DNA of 64,000 nt, from NCBI GenBank assembly GCA_964304625.1, contig OZ199838.1, forward strand, positions 5,270,001 to 5,334,000, given 5' to 3'. Under the pieces are notes generated by a model. The model worked only from the letters and a program-made list of their open reading frames with translations. It did no database searches and had not been told where the DNA came from. How positions within the stretch are numbered: position 1 is the first letter of the stretch; each line of letters begins with the position of its first letter. The stretch is from Kudoa neothunni (lineage: Eukaryota > Cnidaria). Position numbers and translations under genes: made by a program. Below are positions 34,564-47,344 of this stretch, one piece after another.

Positions 34564-35799
34564 ATGGATGAAGTCGTACTACCGACCAACAAACCAGAAA
34601 TTATTATTGTGGACTCATCAGCGATTATTCACCATCAAAAGTTGTATAATATTGCCAACAAGATAGTAACAATCCCCGAAGTGTTAAATGAGCTCAAAAG
34701 TCAGCGTTCTCAGCTGGCAATTCAACTTTTGCCCGAAGATGTTCATCTTATCACTCCCTCTAATAATAATATCCAGTTTGGTAGCTCAATGCAATATGAT
34801 GAAACTATTCTAATGTTAAAACATAGTTAAAAACTTTGCTAAACGGACTGGCGATTTGAGAGCTCTATCACAGGTCGATATAAAAGTTATGGCGGCTGTA
34901 GTCGAAATGGAATTAAGTCACTGTGACAAAAACCACATTAGAAAAGATCCGATCGTTCCAGAAATCGTTGACGCTTCTACTAGGGGCGATAGTGACCAAC
35001 TTAAAGCTCATACGCCTGGATTTTATAATTCAAAGGTTGTCATAGATTTTGTTGGTTTTTCTGTTACTATTTTTAACAATTATCTTCAATATAGCATTCT
35101 AATGAGCAAGAAAACGACACATGGATAACACCGGATAACATTACCCAAGTGGGAACTGATCAGACTGGGGATGACAACTCTCAAAGTCGTTTCTCGATCC
35201 AACATAAAGTTGCCTGTGCTGTTTCAGATTATGCTATGCAGAATGTTCTTCTTCACATGGGATTGAATATAGTGTCTGTAGATGGGTACCGCATTTCGCA
35301 GATTCGCAGTTACACAATGAAATGTACCACCTGCTACAAGTTCTCTACATGATATTTTGTCTCTCTTTTAAATTATATTGAATTTAGGATCGAACCAGAT
35401 GTGATGAAAGAATTTTGTGATAATTGCGGCTATAGAACGCTCACCAAGCTTGCATATACACTCTCATCGAATGGGTCGATATTGTGCCAACAAAAATTGA
35501 AAGCTCCGAAAAAGGAGGACTCTTCAAAAGTGGAATTTTATTGGATTGTTTTTGATATATTTTATTAATTGTTGTGCTAGTACGCATCTTTTAAAGCTAT
35601 AGCCACGTATGGCACTCCTATTAGAACCGAAGAACAGTTAACCAAGATGAGAAATATGCAACGAACCAAGTGCTCTTATAAGAACAACGTCGGATCCACT
35701 TTCAATGATCTTGATTCTTGTCTTGCTTTTCTCAATAAAGACACCACCAGTAGATCCTTTCAAAAAGGATATCATCTACGCAAGAACAATCGTTTCTAG
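34564..35799 (+). CDS. NOB1: NOB1 endonuclease for 18S rRNA 3'-end maturation
   Basis: Five exons (34564-34780, 34827-35035, 35095-35339, 35388-35529, 35581-35799) encode 343 aa; the human protein is 412. NOB1 is the PIN-domain nuclease that cuts 20S pre-rRNA at site D in late 40S particles. The PIN domain shows the acidic residues in IIIVDSSAII, IPEVLNELKS and ALSQVDIKVMA, with KRTGDL before the third. The linker WITPDNITQV matches the family's WITPSNIKQI, followed by VACAVSDYAMQNVLLHMGL. The zinc ribbon is CTTCYK with FCDNCGYRTL. The donor at 35340 (GTTCTC) keeps the ribbon intact. The C-terminal region is shortened and ends KGYHLRKNNRF. Introns are 46, 59, 48 and 51 bp. Confidence 0.9.
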
Positions 35800-36921
35800 A
35801 TAGTGTATAGTGTGCAACTTTTTTTTTATGTAATATGCGATGTTTCTCTATGTATGATTAATCATTAGGCGAAAATTAGCAAGTTAGTTGTTAATTCCTT
35901 CTTTATCTTTCAAACGGAATGTATACTAATATAGGTTGATAAAAACTCTAATCTTAGATTATAGTTTGTCTGTTTGAATAATAATAGAGATGTTTTGTTA
36001 TTGCTAGTTTGAGTTTGGATGGTCATATTTGATCTTATATGACTCAAATATAAACGATCTGATATACGACGTGTTTATTTAATAAGTTTGATAGTTTGGT
36101 GTGATTAAGTTGTTATTATATGAGGTGAAATTGTAAACAAATATATTAACCCCCGAATTGTTTATTTTTCGAATTCCAAAGAATTAGTGGTTGGGGTCAA
36201 AAACTACCTCACTTATGGAGCATCTATATTCACACTTTTCAGTAGGAGAGAAACTTTGGAAAAGATAATATATTTAAAGGATTAAATATTAATAAGACCT
36301 GAAACATTGAAATCGCCATTTTTTGTGAAGATACATTAATGGTGCATATCGATTTAGGTAACATTTAACGGGATATTGTCATGAGGTGCCAAGCTCATCC
36401 TAAGTTCTATACTGGTGAATATATATTTTTTGTCGATTTATAGTAAAATTTCATTATCTATTAAAAATTAATTAAGCGTGAAGAAGGAAATAATATGTAA
36501 TTTTCTATCAAACTATGTTGAAGGTGTTTGTTCGTTCATTAATGAATATTAATAAGTTTATTGGTATCTAAAAGAATCTTTTTACAGAATCTACGTAGCA
36601 AAATATGCTTCTTTCATTTTTAATACCTGAAGTTAATAAAAGATCTCGAATAATTCCATCATTCCACTTATTTCCAGTATATCTCTTTAGTTTATAATGG
36701 TGGTTTATTCAACCGATTAAAACGTATAAACCTACCTAAATTTATGCAGATCTAATTGGAAGATATATTTACGATCGAAATTATTTAAAGCCTGATTATC
36801 CCAATGCCATTCGAAAGGATATAAATTCATAAATATACGAAGTTGATTCACTTTAGCTTTAAGCTGATTCCTCGTAATCTTCTACAATACGCTCGCAGTT
36901 GGTTAGGGTAGAATAGGTACA
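35800..36921. other. Intergenic, presumed tubulin promoter region
   Basis: AT-rich DNA between NOB1 and beta-tubulin. No exon or known motif recognised. Confidence 0.45.
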
Positions 36922-39900
36922 ATGAGAGAAATTATTCACATTCAAGCTGGTCAATGCGGAAACCAAATCGGTTCTAAAGTAACTGTTATTTCGATTTCTT
37001 CTTCACTTTAAAATGAACGTTTGTTAAAAATATTATTCCAATGGTTATCTAGTTTTGGGAGGCTGTCCTATCGGAACATGGCATAAATTATGATGGTTTA
37101 TATGAAGGAAAAAGCCGAACACAGAAGGAGCGTTTATCCGTTTATTTTTCTGAGGCTGTAGGTACGTACAATGGTTTATTTTTGCTATATCTCAGATTAC
37201 TGTATGAATATATTTTTCTTTAGCCAACCATTATGTGCCAAGATCAATCAATGTGGATTTGGAACCAGGCTGCCTCGAGTCAATAAGAAACGGAAAATTG
37301 GGTCAAGTGTTTAGACCGGACAACTTTGTCAACGCTGGAACTGGAGCTGGAAACAACTGGGCAAAAGGATTCTACACCGAAGGAGCCGAACTTGTTGAGA
37401 GTGTCATTGATGTGATAAGAAAAGAAGCCGAAAACTGTGACTGTCTTCAAGGTTTCCAATTGACTCACTCTCTTGGTGGTGGTACTGGTAGCGGTTTTGG
37501 AACATTGTTGGTGTCAAAGATCCACGAGGAGTACCCTGATAGAATAATGAGTTCATTTTCTATTCTTCCTTCACCTAAGGTAATATTCATCTTGATCAAA
37601 TTCGACTACTTGACAAACACTACAATATAACAACATTTTGATAAAGTTTTATGATGAGTGATAATTATGAGGTAAAATTTGAATGGGTTTACACGAAAAT
37701 TATGATCGTCACATGGCATAATATCAATCGGAATTATTCCCAAAACCTATTCGAATCTAAACCCATATCTATAATTCGTAAAGATTAACACCTAACTAAT
37801 AGAAAACTATTCGTCACAGTTAAACTAGTATACAGTTTAAAACGTTTTTATAAATTTACTTTTGTATTTTTGTTAATTTTATCGTATATTTTTTTAAATT
37901 CATTAAAGAGAATTTTTGATTAAATGGCCGTGTTTATTAACCCATTAAGGTTTGTTGGATCCTTTTGAGCCCCTGTTTAGGTGCCGTCTATAGAATTTAA
38001 TATTGCGACTATTAACTAGTTAATTTCCATATAAATATATATGTGGTTCTATTATTTAAAAATGATTTGTAAAGTTAGTTATGAATTCTAAACATTTTAA
38101 TTTACATCTCTTTTCATCGGCCAGTACAGTTGCGTATAATAGAACCATAACATAGGCTATACATCCGAAAAAATTTTTAATTTTTATTTGTTCTCTTAAA
38201 ACATATTGCCATTTAACCGTCTAAGTACCTGTAATAGAAAATAATACATAAATACCAGTTAATATTCACGTTACAATAGTGGACCGAAAAGGGAACGATA
38301 AACCCTCGAGACATGCAGATGCTAAGTGGGGTTAACATGGCTGACATTACTGAGTACATTAAACTAAGTGAAGCAATCTGTGAACTTAACGAAGATACTT
38401 TTGAAGAAGTTCCAGATATTGTAGCGCTTCCTCCAGATAATGTTGACGCCCTTACTGACTTGGAAGATAACTTATTTCCCATACAAGATAATATATTGGA
38501 AAATGACGACATCCCCGATGTTTCTGGGCGTGTCCAATTGTTTAAACTTCAAAAGCTAGAAACCAAAAGTGTTGTCAAATACAGTAATGTTAAATGGGAA
38601 AAGGTTTTACCAACCAATTCCTCCGAAATAGTTAATAAATCTATCTCGAAACCCTTGATAGACGACGCATATAAAGGTAGATATCTTTCAAAATTAATTT
38701 GTATGATTTTTAGGTTCATTTGAAACGTTCAAAAAATTTTTGGATGACAGCGTTCTGTTGCACATTGTAAAACAGTCGAATTTGTATGCTCGACAGAAGA
38801 ATAACCACTCTTTCAATCTAACTGTGTCTGATTGAAGACCTTCATTGGGATTTTAATTCTCTCAGGTTATCATATTCTACCAAGCCAAAAAATATATTGG
38901 GAGACGAATGAAGATTCCGGAGTTACTATTGTAAAAAAAGCTATGACACCTACAAGATTTAAAGAAATAAAAAGATATATCCATTTCAACAATAACGATT
39001 GTATCGATAAATCCGATAAGTTATTTAAGATCAGGCCTTTAGTAGAAAAACTAAACCAAAACTTCAAATCATTCGGGTTCTTTGAAAAAATTTTATCCAT
39101 AGACGAACAAATGGTACCGTATTATGGAATGCATTCGGCCAAGAGGTTTCTAAAGGGCAAGCCTGTTCGATTCGGTTTTAAACTTTGGATAATGGCTAGC
39201 AAAGATGGTTACATTACAGTTTTAAAATCTATTGTGGAAAACAAGAAACTAATAAAACCTATGACGGCTTAGGTGAAAGTGTGGTAATGAATTTTGTCGA
39301 GGAAATTGGTGATACCTCTGAGGTTGAAGTTTACTTTGACAATTTTTTCTCTTCGTACAGATTATTTAAACTTCTACAAGAAAACAAAGTAAATGCTACC
39401 GGTACAATTAGACTGAACCGGACAAATCGATGTCCACTTCAGCCACCAAAACAGTTTTCCAAATTGCCAAGGGGGTGCTTTTGAAGTTTATAGTGATAAA
39501 CAGGGTGTTTTTTTGTGTTCAATGGAATGACACAAAACCAGTGATACTGATGAGTAATTTTATGTCCTGTTTTCCTATTGGATCAGCTAAAAGATTCTCA
39601 AAAAAAGAAAAAAAATACATTAACATAACACAGCCAAAGATTGTTAGTGATTACAATGCGAATATGGGAGGTGTCGATCTAGCTGACAACGCGATTGCAA
39701 ACTATGGAATCAAAATAAAGGATAAACAATGGTACTGGGCCATTATTCACTAATCTTATTTCCATGTGTATCACCAATTCATAGAAAATAATACGCCATT
39801 TTAATGACCCTACAATAACATTGATTCAACAAGCACGCGAAATTGTTGCCAATCTAATAACTCCACAACGGGATTTAATTATGAGGAAGAGGTCTCGATT

Positions 39901-41163
39901 GCAGTTGAATATTTCAATGAATATGTGTTCTGGAGTCGTACTTGTGAGTGGTGCCAACAAAAGACGACTCAGATGTGTTGTGTGCCACAAGAAAACATAC
40001 CTTTATTGGTGAGGGGTGTTCATCGAGACTTCATCTTAAATGTTCAAATACTTTTCATTCGGATAAATATATTTAAAAAAACTTGATTAATAAATTATAT
40101 ATTTGTGTTTTATTTTACGCATGCACTTTCTCGGGAGTTTATTGGGTCCTTTTTGGCCCTTCAGAAAATTTGTTGTGTATCTCTCAGCTTTGTCATAATT
40201 TTAAAAATTTAAGATTATTTAGGCATTTTTTGAAAAATACTTAACAGATTATTTTTTTATAATTTTTAAATGGTAGAATTTTAATGGGTTAATGAGATCA
40301 ATAAACGTTGCTTTTATAGGTGTCGGACACTGTGGTAGAACCCTACAACGCAACACTTTCATTGCACCAACTTATTGAAAATACTGATGAGACTTACTGC
40401 ATTGATAACGAGGCACTATATGATATTTGTAGCAGAACTCTCAAAATAAACAACCCAACATACTGCGACCTCCAACGCAATAGTTTCTCAAACAATGAGC
40501 GGCATTACTACATGTTTGCGTTTCCCCGGGCAGGTAAGATTAGATCCTAAGAATAATCCACTTGATCGATGATTCTTACCTAAGTTGTCTTTATTATAGC
40601 TTAATGCCGATTTGAGAAAGCTTGCAGTGAACATGGTCCCCATTCCCCAAGACTACATTTCTTTATAACTTCTATTGCGCCACTCAACCAACCAAGCGAA
40701 AGTCAATACAGATCGCTAACTGTGAGTGAACTCACCCAACAACTATTCGAATCTAAAAACACCATGGCTGCATGTGATCCACGCCTTGGAAAATATCTCA
40801 CAGTGGCATCCATTTTCAGAGGAGCAATCTCGATGAAAGATGTAGAAGATCAAATGTTCAATTTCCAGAACAAAAACAGTTCTCTATTTGTCGAATGGAT
40901 TCCAAACAACGTAAAGACTGCAGTCTGTGACATTGCTCCAGAAGGTTACCAAATCAGTGGAACTTTCATCGGGAAACAGCACTTCAGTTCAAGACCTTTT
41001 CAAGCGTATTGGTGATCAATTCATCGCCATGTACAACCGAAAAGCTTTTATGCATTGGTACACCGGTGAAGGTATGGACGATGGCGAATTCGCTGAAGCT
41101 TTCAACAACCTGAAAGATCTTATTCATGAATACCAACAATATCAAGAAGCTGAAGCTAACTAA
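36922..41163 (+). CDS. Divergent beta-tubulin with three frame breaks and no acidic tail
   Basis: Five exons: 36922-36978, 37053-37161, 37224-37579, 40320-40533 and 40600-41163. The product is unmistakable beta-tubulin: [17 protein letters not shown] start (with the MREI autoregulation motif), [20 protein letters not shown], the GTP-binding [73 protein letters not shown] and [13 protein letters not shown]. Three breaks interrupt the frame: an extra A near 40479, two extra C near 40645 and an extra A near 40974, each beside a short homopolymer. On both sides of each break the expected tubulin residues continue. The protein stops at QYQEAEAN, without the Glu-rich C-terminal tail of ordinary beta-tubulins. 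A 2.7-kb intron holds a piggyBac element. Either the gene is a young pseudogene or the assembly has indel errors. Confidence 0.85.
37941..40288 (+). mobile_element. piggyBac element inside a beta-tubulin intron
   Basis: The element begins CCCATTAAGG and ends with the inverse of CCCATTAAAA; TTAA flanks both sides (37937-37940 and 40289-40292), the signature of piggyBac insertion. Near both ends a block of the form GTTTRTTGGRTCCTTTT occurs in the same orientation (about 37950 and 40139), that is as direct rather than inverted subterminal repeats. The transposase lies on the plus strand, the same strand as the host gene. Length is 2348 bp. Confidence 0.88.
38337..39753 (+). pseudogene. piggyBac transposase with several breaks
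   Basis: From MADITEYIK the coding sequence runs through an acidic N-terminus. A possible 37-bp intron (38677-38713, GT-AG, in phase) follows, then the DDE_Tnp_1_7 core. Catalytic-region motifs are [27 protein letters not shown] and the hallmark [15 protein letters not shown] base is missing near 38834 (after NLTVSD), the frame shifts near 39245 between TVLKS and the expected [14 protein letters not shown], and it changes again around 39470. A Cys-rich end, [12 protein letters not shown], near 39980 may be the remnant of the C-terminal zinc finger. At least four breaks mean it is inactive. Confidence 0.82.
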
Positions 41164-42165
41164 GGTGAACCGTATCGTCGCTTAATTATATATTCGTAAT
41201 CATCTACAACTATTCTAGTGAAATTGTTAGTTTTGAAGCTATTCATTGTTATTTTTTGCTGGCTGCCTTAACGAGAGATCAATACAATTTGGAATATAAG
41301 TACAATATCGTAATTTATTATAAATAATTAATATAATCAAATTATTATTATGATGATTTTCAAGACGTTTCTCAACTAGTTTTATTTTTGATATTTAACC
41401 TTTTCGAGTCCAGTGTATATTTGGAGAAGAAAGGAGAATTGGAAGTAGATATTGGCACGTGAAATAATATTCAGGTGCCGCTAGTTTTGTTAATATTTAA
41501 TTATTGATGGCCTCTAACATCAATGCGGTGGGTCGGAAATAATTAAATATAGCGAATTCTAAAAAATTAAATCTTTAAACAACTTGTAAATAGGAGTTGG
41601 TGAGATTAAAAATTCCCACTGCGCAAGCGTACATGCCGTTTAAATTTACATTATTGAGTAAGAGGAATATAAACATAAATGTTTATCTGAAAGAATTAGT
41701 TTTGATTTAATGGTGGACTTTCAAATTGTTTATTTAACAATGAATAAAAGAGGAGCTCAAAATATGTAAAAAAATTTTAAAGTCCAAATTTCAACGCAAA
41801 TAACTTTATTGTTAACTTACAAATGAAGTCTTCGATTAAAGTCAATTCTGATCGATTCATGCCAACGAATTAGACTAGAATAACCGGCTAATGTTTGTTT
41901 AATCGAAAACGTTGATATTGGTCGAAAGGGCATGTTTGACAATGGATAGTTGATGGTGTGGATTGACTAATTGTTTGATGAAATAGGGTGATTAGAAACT
42001 ATTGAATATTTACGATTCTGTAACCATTACAAAATAACGTTGCGGATGAAACAAACCCGGATACTAGAACATTTTAACTCGCAGTAATACATCTTTCAAA
42101 TCCAATTCAAATGAAAACGATGTGAAACTGGTTAAAATAATGGTTTTTGATGGCTATACATTATT
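41164..42165. other. AT-rich intergenic DNA
   Basis: Presumed tubulin 3' UTR and spacer. A GC-rich GCGCAAGCGTACATGCC string lies near 41614 without an attached gene. Nothing else recognised. Confidence 0.45.
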
Positions 42166-42169
42166 TTGA

Positions 42170-43680
42170 TAAATAAAGAGAATAATTTAAAGAGATTCGT
42201 TCTGAATACTGTCTATTGTCAGAGTCATTATCTGATGAAAACCACCTAATTGAAAAGCATCATCCCATTATATTTAAAGATTCCGTTAAATATAATAAAC
42301 TATTGCAGGCCAATTTACGTTCCGGTTTAATAATTGATGAATACGACGATGCGAAGAGTCGACGCATTCCCAATATTTTGACCTGTTTTTTACGACAGCT
42401 CTTAGATGGCCAAACAAATTATGCTCGCTTCAGCTCGAATCATTCAGTATAATGCTTCAATTGCTGCCAATCATGTATGTGGTATAATGAAACAATATGG
42501 TTTAAATTGGAATAATTGCGTTGCTGTGATTTCTGATTTGACTTAATATATTAAAAAATATTAGACAAATTTAAAGATTATTTATTGCCATATTGTACGA
42601 ATTTCACGTTTATCACCTATCCATGGTGCTATTCAAAAGCAATTGATCTTTATTGTTGTGAAGAAATTTTGTATGAAACTATCACTGAAAGATAGAAAAA
42701 CAATGTTGTTTTTCGTTCATCTCAAAAAATCGATCACGAAAAAAATAAAAGAATCTCCAAGAATTTTTATATACGTCATTATAGTTTCTTTTATTGCTTA
42801 AGGCAAGTTGAAAAATATTATTTAGCAGTTGGCGATTTTTTAAAGAGCACTAAAAGTGAAAAATTTGTTGAGGGACTTAACGAATTTTTACAGGTACAAT
42901 CGGATAGTCGTAATACGCTTTACTTCTCTATAAAATCTGTAATTTATGTCTTTACTCCATTGCTTGATTTCTCCCAAATGATAAAGGAAAATGAGAATTG
43001 TATATCGGGGATTGCAGATTGGATAAAAGGTGGCTTTAAAATCGAGAGAGATACTTTGATTAGAAAACAAAGAAGTTATTGACATTGTTCCATTTGAATC
43101 AAGAAACAATTTAATTTTTAGGTGTTGTAGTTTATATGATGCAATATACGGAAAAATAAATCATTAAACACTAAAAAATTTGAGGTAAATTTTTTAACAG
43201 GCAAAATATGTTGATTCAGGCACTCCAATTACAATTGAAAAATTAGGTGTTTATCACCTGTTACTTTTAAACAGGGTAGAGATAAGATTTATCTTAAAAA
43301 TGATTACAATGTCTTGTATAAAATGATCAAATATTTAACACAGCCATTCAATATTGAGTACTGAAATAAACTATTATTTGTTTTTCTAACTCTTTCGGGA
43401 CTTTGTCAAGATATATTAACGCTACCAGTTTCCTTCATTGATATTGAGTTGAGTTTCTCAAAATTACGATGTTTATTTGAAAAAATATCAATTTATGGGA
43501 TAAGTCCCTTGTAATGCCTAAATAACCAACTTTAGCGGGGTATTATAAATAATAATTAGAACTGCTCAATTTATGCTTTTTTTAATACAAGTCGATCAAA
43601 CGGAATTCAAAAATTTTATTTCGATCGACGAAAACACCAATTTGTAAAAAAAAAATGAATAATGAAGATTTCCAATCCTA
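42170..43680 (+). mobile_element. 5'-truncated, decayed copy of the local hAT family
   Basis: Pieces on the plus strand match the transposase at 20269-21961 in order: SESLSDENHLIEKHHPIIF, GLIIDEYDDAKSRRIPNIL, GLNWNNCVAVISD and VKKFCMKLS. Many stops and shifts separate them. The BED-finger part is missing. The right end, reading GATTTCCAATCCTA to 43680, matches the family's terminal sequence. No left terminal repeat was found, so the 5' part is lost. Confidence 0.75.
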
Positions 43681-43910
43681 TTTTTAAATCACTTTTACAA
43701 AATTCTTAATATGTAATAAGAATTCACTAATAAAAAATTAATCAACATAAGACAACTTTGAATACGTACATAAATTTTTCTTGTTCAAAAAATATAAACA
43801 ATTTCCTATTAGTTTTTGTTCATCAATCCAAAATCTAATTAAAGTATTTAACAAACTTTATTAAAAACTTAATTTAACCGCATAAAAAATATATAAACTA
43901 AAAACATATA

Positions 43911-44644
43911 CAGTAATGGATCGGTCTTACATAATCCCCTTGGAGATGAGTAAATTGTACGTATTACCTGTCCCGGCCGGATGGATAGTACGTATTTTTT
44001 TCGCAAGCGAACAAGAAATATTAAAACCCAAAACTAGCTATAATATAAATATTAATGAAAAGACAATTATTTTTTTTGTTTAAAAGTACGATTAAAAATG
44101 AATAAACATCTGGAATAGAATCAGACATTAACTCCCACTTTTTGGAGTCATGATGTTTAAAATAGTTGCCAAGCTCTTCAAAATAAAATAAGATCATCTC
44201 TGAATGGCTCAATTTTGTATCAATACAATAATTATCCGTTTCTGAATTATTGGGGAGGAATTGTCATTGCACCATTGTTATTTCTAGGAATTAGAGAGAA
44301 CATCATTATAGACCACACTACCATGTGTCTACAACATGCGTCAATGTTTATCCTTCATTTTTAACCTAGATACCACATTGGTATAACTATAAAAACTTAC
44401 GAATTGTTTAATCGTTATAAAAAAAGAAAGAAAACGCTTAATTTAATCACGCGGTCAAAGAAAAACGATAGATACGACCGATCCTCACGTGACTCTTTGT
44501 TCTTCGCTTTTGCCTAATACTTATGCTTATAAATTATTTAAAGTGAGCAATAATAATATTAAATCATTTTTGAAATCCTTTCAAATACGAGAGAACGTTT
44601 TAATACGTAAAATAATTAATGTACGTACGACCGGTCCATTATTG
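43911..44644. mobile_element. Tigger/pogo-type MITE, 734 bp
   Basis: The ends CAGTAATGGATCGGTCTTAC and (inverse of the right end) CAATAATGGACCGGTCGTAC are terminal inverted repeats flanked by TA (43909-43910 and 44645-44646). The pattern, with ACCGGT then TTACGTA-like bases, resembles the ends of the full element at 12090-14110. Subterminal motifs containing GTACGTATT and ATACGACCGATCC recur inside. There is no transposase, so it would rely on a related enzyme. Confidence 0.75.
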
Positions 44645-44646
44645 TA

Positions 44647-46785
44647 TATTCTATCTTAATATTTATGGAGTAGCCTATTTATTTGTTGTAAACGAAAAAT
44701 ATATGTTGATGAGTCGAAGTCTAGTACATTAAAGTGGGAATTATTACAATCAGATAATAATCCATTAATTTTTCGCCAGATTATAGTGTGTATTTTAAAT
44801 CTAATCTTGCCCTTATATAAAAAGTTTTATTTGTTTATTCGTCTGGGTTAGTTTCAAAATTCGTTCAATATAACTTTCATGAAAATGATTAAAGTCTGTT
44901 ATTCGCAATTATCATCAGCTTAAAAGACCCCAGAGAGTGCGGAATTCAACGCTTTATTATCCTCACCTCCACTCAACGTTAACACGCATATTAATTAGCT
45001 GATTATGTTGTATGTAACATTTTTTATCTTATTGGATATTCATTTTTCCACATGAGATTAACTACTCATTAAATTACAATTTCATCCAATAGCCATAATA
45101 CTTTAAATATAATTTAAATATAAACAGTTAGTTTTACTATTTATGTAATAAAATTCATGATACATCTAAATCGTCTGATTTAGGCTAATTTTTATTATTA
45201 TTTGCAAATTAAATATTTAAAAGGGAAACTTCAAAGATCTGGCAAAAATAGCGTAATCTATCCTTTTGAATGACAAAATAATTCAAAGTAATATTGTAAG
45301 ACTCATGTACTTCAACAACTGCTATGAAAAACGTTTGTTAATTCACCAATCAGTAAAATTAATTTTTTTATTCCAGTGTCCAGAAGGCGAATAAAAGAAA
45401 ATGATTCTTAATAATCAGACATTTTTTAAATATAATAGTTATAAGACCTCACAAATGAGCTATAAACAATCTACACCATCCAGAATCTTAGTACCATGTT
45501 TATTTAAAGTCTTCTAATTAGGTAAAATACGCCGGATCATTTTAAATGGGAATAATTTTAACATTAGAAAAAATAAGATCAAACAAAAAATCGTTTTTGT
45601 AGAGAAACGTCGAATCTAATTTATTTCTGTGAGCCTTATATAAATCTGTAACGGATGACACGCGTCAACCGGATTTAGATTAGTGATATCTAGGTAGATT
45701 ACTTTTCGAGTATATTTTATCATGGCTTCTCCTATCGACAGCGCAACTAACTCCACCGTTACAAAATCGAAATATTGAATTCAACAAAATATAGCTATAA
45801 ATGAAATAACAAGAGGTTTTACTAGTTCAACGTTTTTCCTGCGCTTGCGCATGCAGTTTAAAAGGGTTGCGTAAGTTCCAGCCAATGCGTAACAATTATA
45901 AAGTGCCGAACTACGAATTTTGGAGATTATAACTCATACTGTAATATTCTTCCTCGTATATCATCATTAATATATTCACATAAAATATTATTCATACACT
46001 CGATATTTTACGATGTGCCATGGTATAATTCATCAAATAAGAACTCCTCCGGATATATCGATAATGATTGACGATATATTTTATACGACATAAAATTATT
46101 TATTTTTTATTGATATCACGAAAATTTCTTAAGCATTGAAGAGAAATCCGGTCGATTGACACGGATTAAAGCTGACAATTTATGATGTTAAAAACCAGAT
46201 TGTAATAACCCATTAGAATTATTTTATTAGCTTTGATTGATTTATTTTTACGATAAATTATTTATTTTTTACCTCTGTGAGAAAAATAACGAGAAAGTTA
46301 TTTGGTGACTTCAAATGGACATTTCTGTTCAGTTATATAATCCCATAAGCCGCCGGATATTCTCTTTTCGGTTGTCGTAACTTGGTCCAACCTAGTCGAC
46401 AGAACGTATAATCAATAGAACAACGACAGAGGACGATTCCAAAATGTTACATTAAGTTTGAAAGTGTATATATAAATATAAAGAGTAATATTATTGAGAG
46501 AAACGAATGGACTTAATAATCACCACTAAATTTGACCAGATTATCTGAAAAATTACAACATTCCATGGTTGTTGATCCGAAATAAATTATATATTAAAAA
46601 TCCGTCACTCATCGCCCATATTATTACATTAAATTATATATGAGTTACCAATATAAAGCTGTGTTGAAAACTGGGCATAAAAAATAATCCGCAAGGATTA
46701 ATCAATAATTGGTGCTGTGCGGCATCAGCGTGAGTGTGGATAGTAGTGAGTTTGTGGTTAGCTGAATTTGTTAACAGAGGTGTAA
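44647..46785. other. AT-rich intergenic DNA
   Basis: No exon recognised. A palindrome-like GCGCTTGCGCATGC occurs near 45842; it could be a promoter motif for a gene I could not see. Confidence 0.45.
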
Positions 46786-47344
46786 ATGGTTTTGAATTCA
46801 TGGAAAAATTTCAAGAACTTTAAAAATATTCCACAGGACGATTCCCAATTGGATATCAACAAACCAGATACCACACAGTACGTGCAAGTTGGGCATCGAC
46901 AACAATTTTTTAAGTTGAGTCATGCGAAAGAAATTTTCAAATCCTTCGATCGAAAGAAATATAATAAAATAGATGATAGGAAAATCACTGGAAAAGAAAA
47001 TTCTAGCAAAAGTCGTCGGGAACAAGTTATTTAGATGTGAAATTCGCTGTTATATGATCGTGTAGTTTCAGAGAGTCAAATCTTTGGACGATAAATATTC
47101 ATATGTTGTTGATGGAATCGAGTGGGAAGTTGATGCATCAATTTCAAAGAATGAAAAAACGGATCCATTTGCGCCGAATGTATTATTTGGCATTGTTTGT
47201 TTAAAGTTAATTTCAAAATAGAAACAAGGCGACAGTTTTGACGATATTGCGGATTTCGAAAAGCCGAATTTTTGGAACAATAATGCCGCAGTTCCGTGGG
47301 ATTCAATTCGAGACAATTCGAATAAATCATCTTCAAAATTTTAA
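46786..47344 (+). CDS. Small unrecognised three-exon protein, 156 aa
   Basis: Exons 46786-47025, 47072-47179 and 47222-47344 join in phase through introns of 46 and 42 bp with GT-AG ends. The product is hydrophilic with no signal or membrane segment. It contains short motifs of the type used by clathrin-adaptor-binding proteins: WKNF (WxxF) near the start, DPFAPN (DPF) in exon 2 and several NxF/WNN-type strings (PNFWNNNAAVPWDSIRD) near the end. These motifs are common by chance in short proteins, so an endocytic role is only a guess. An AG acceptor just before the ATG means an upstream exon could exist. Confidence 0.55.

Noticed and set aside
35340-35387. A non-canonical intron in NOB1 before the second half of the zinc ribbon
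   Set aside because: A normal GT donor at 35340 joins in phase and preserves CTTC and CDNC, so no unusual splicing is required.
44021-44212. Minus-strand 63-codon frame inside the 43911-44644 MITE
   Set aside because: Lies in a non-coding element with clear terminal repeats and shows no transposase motif.
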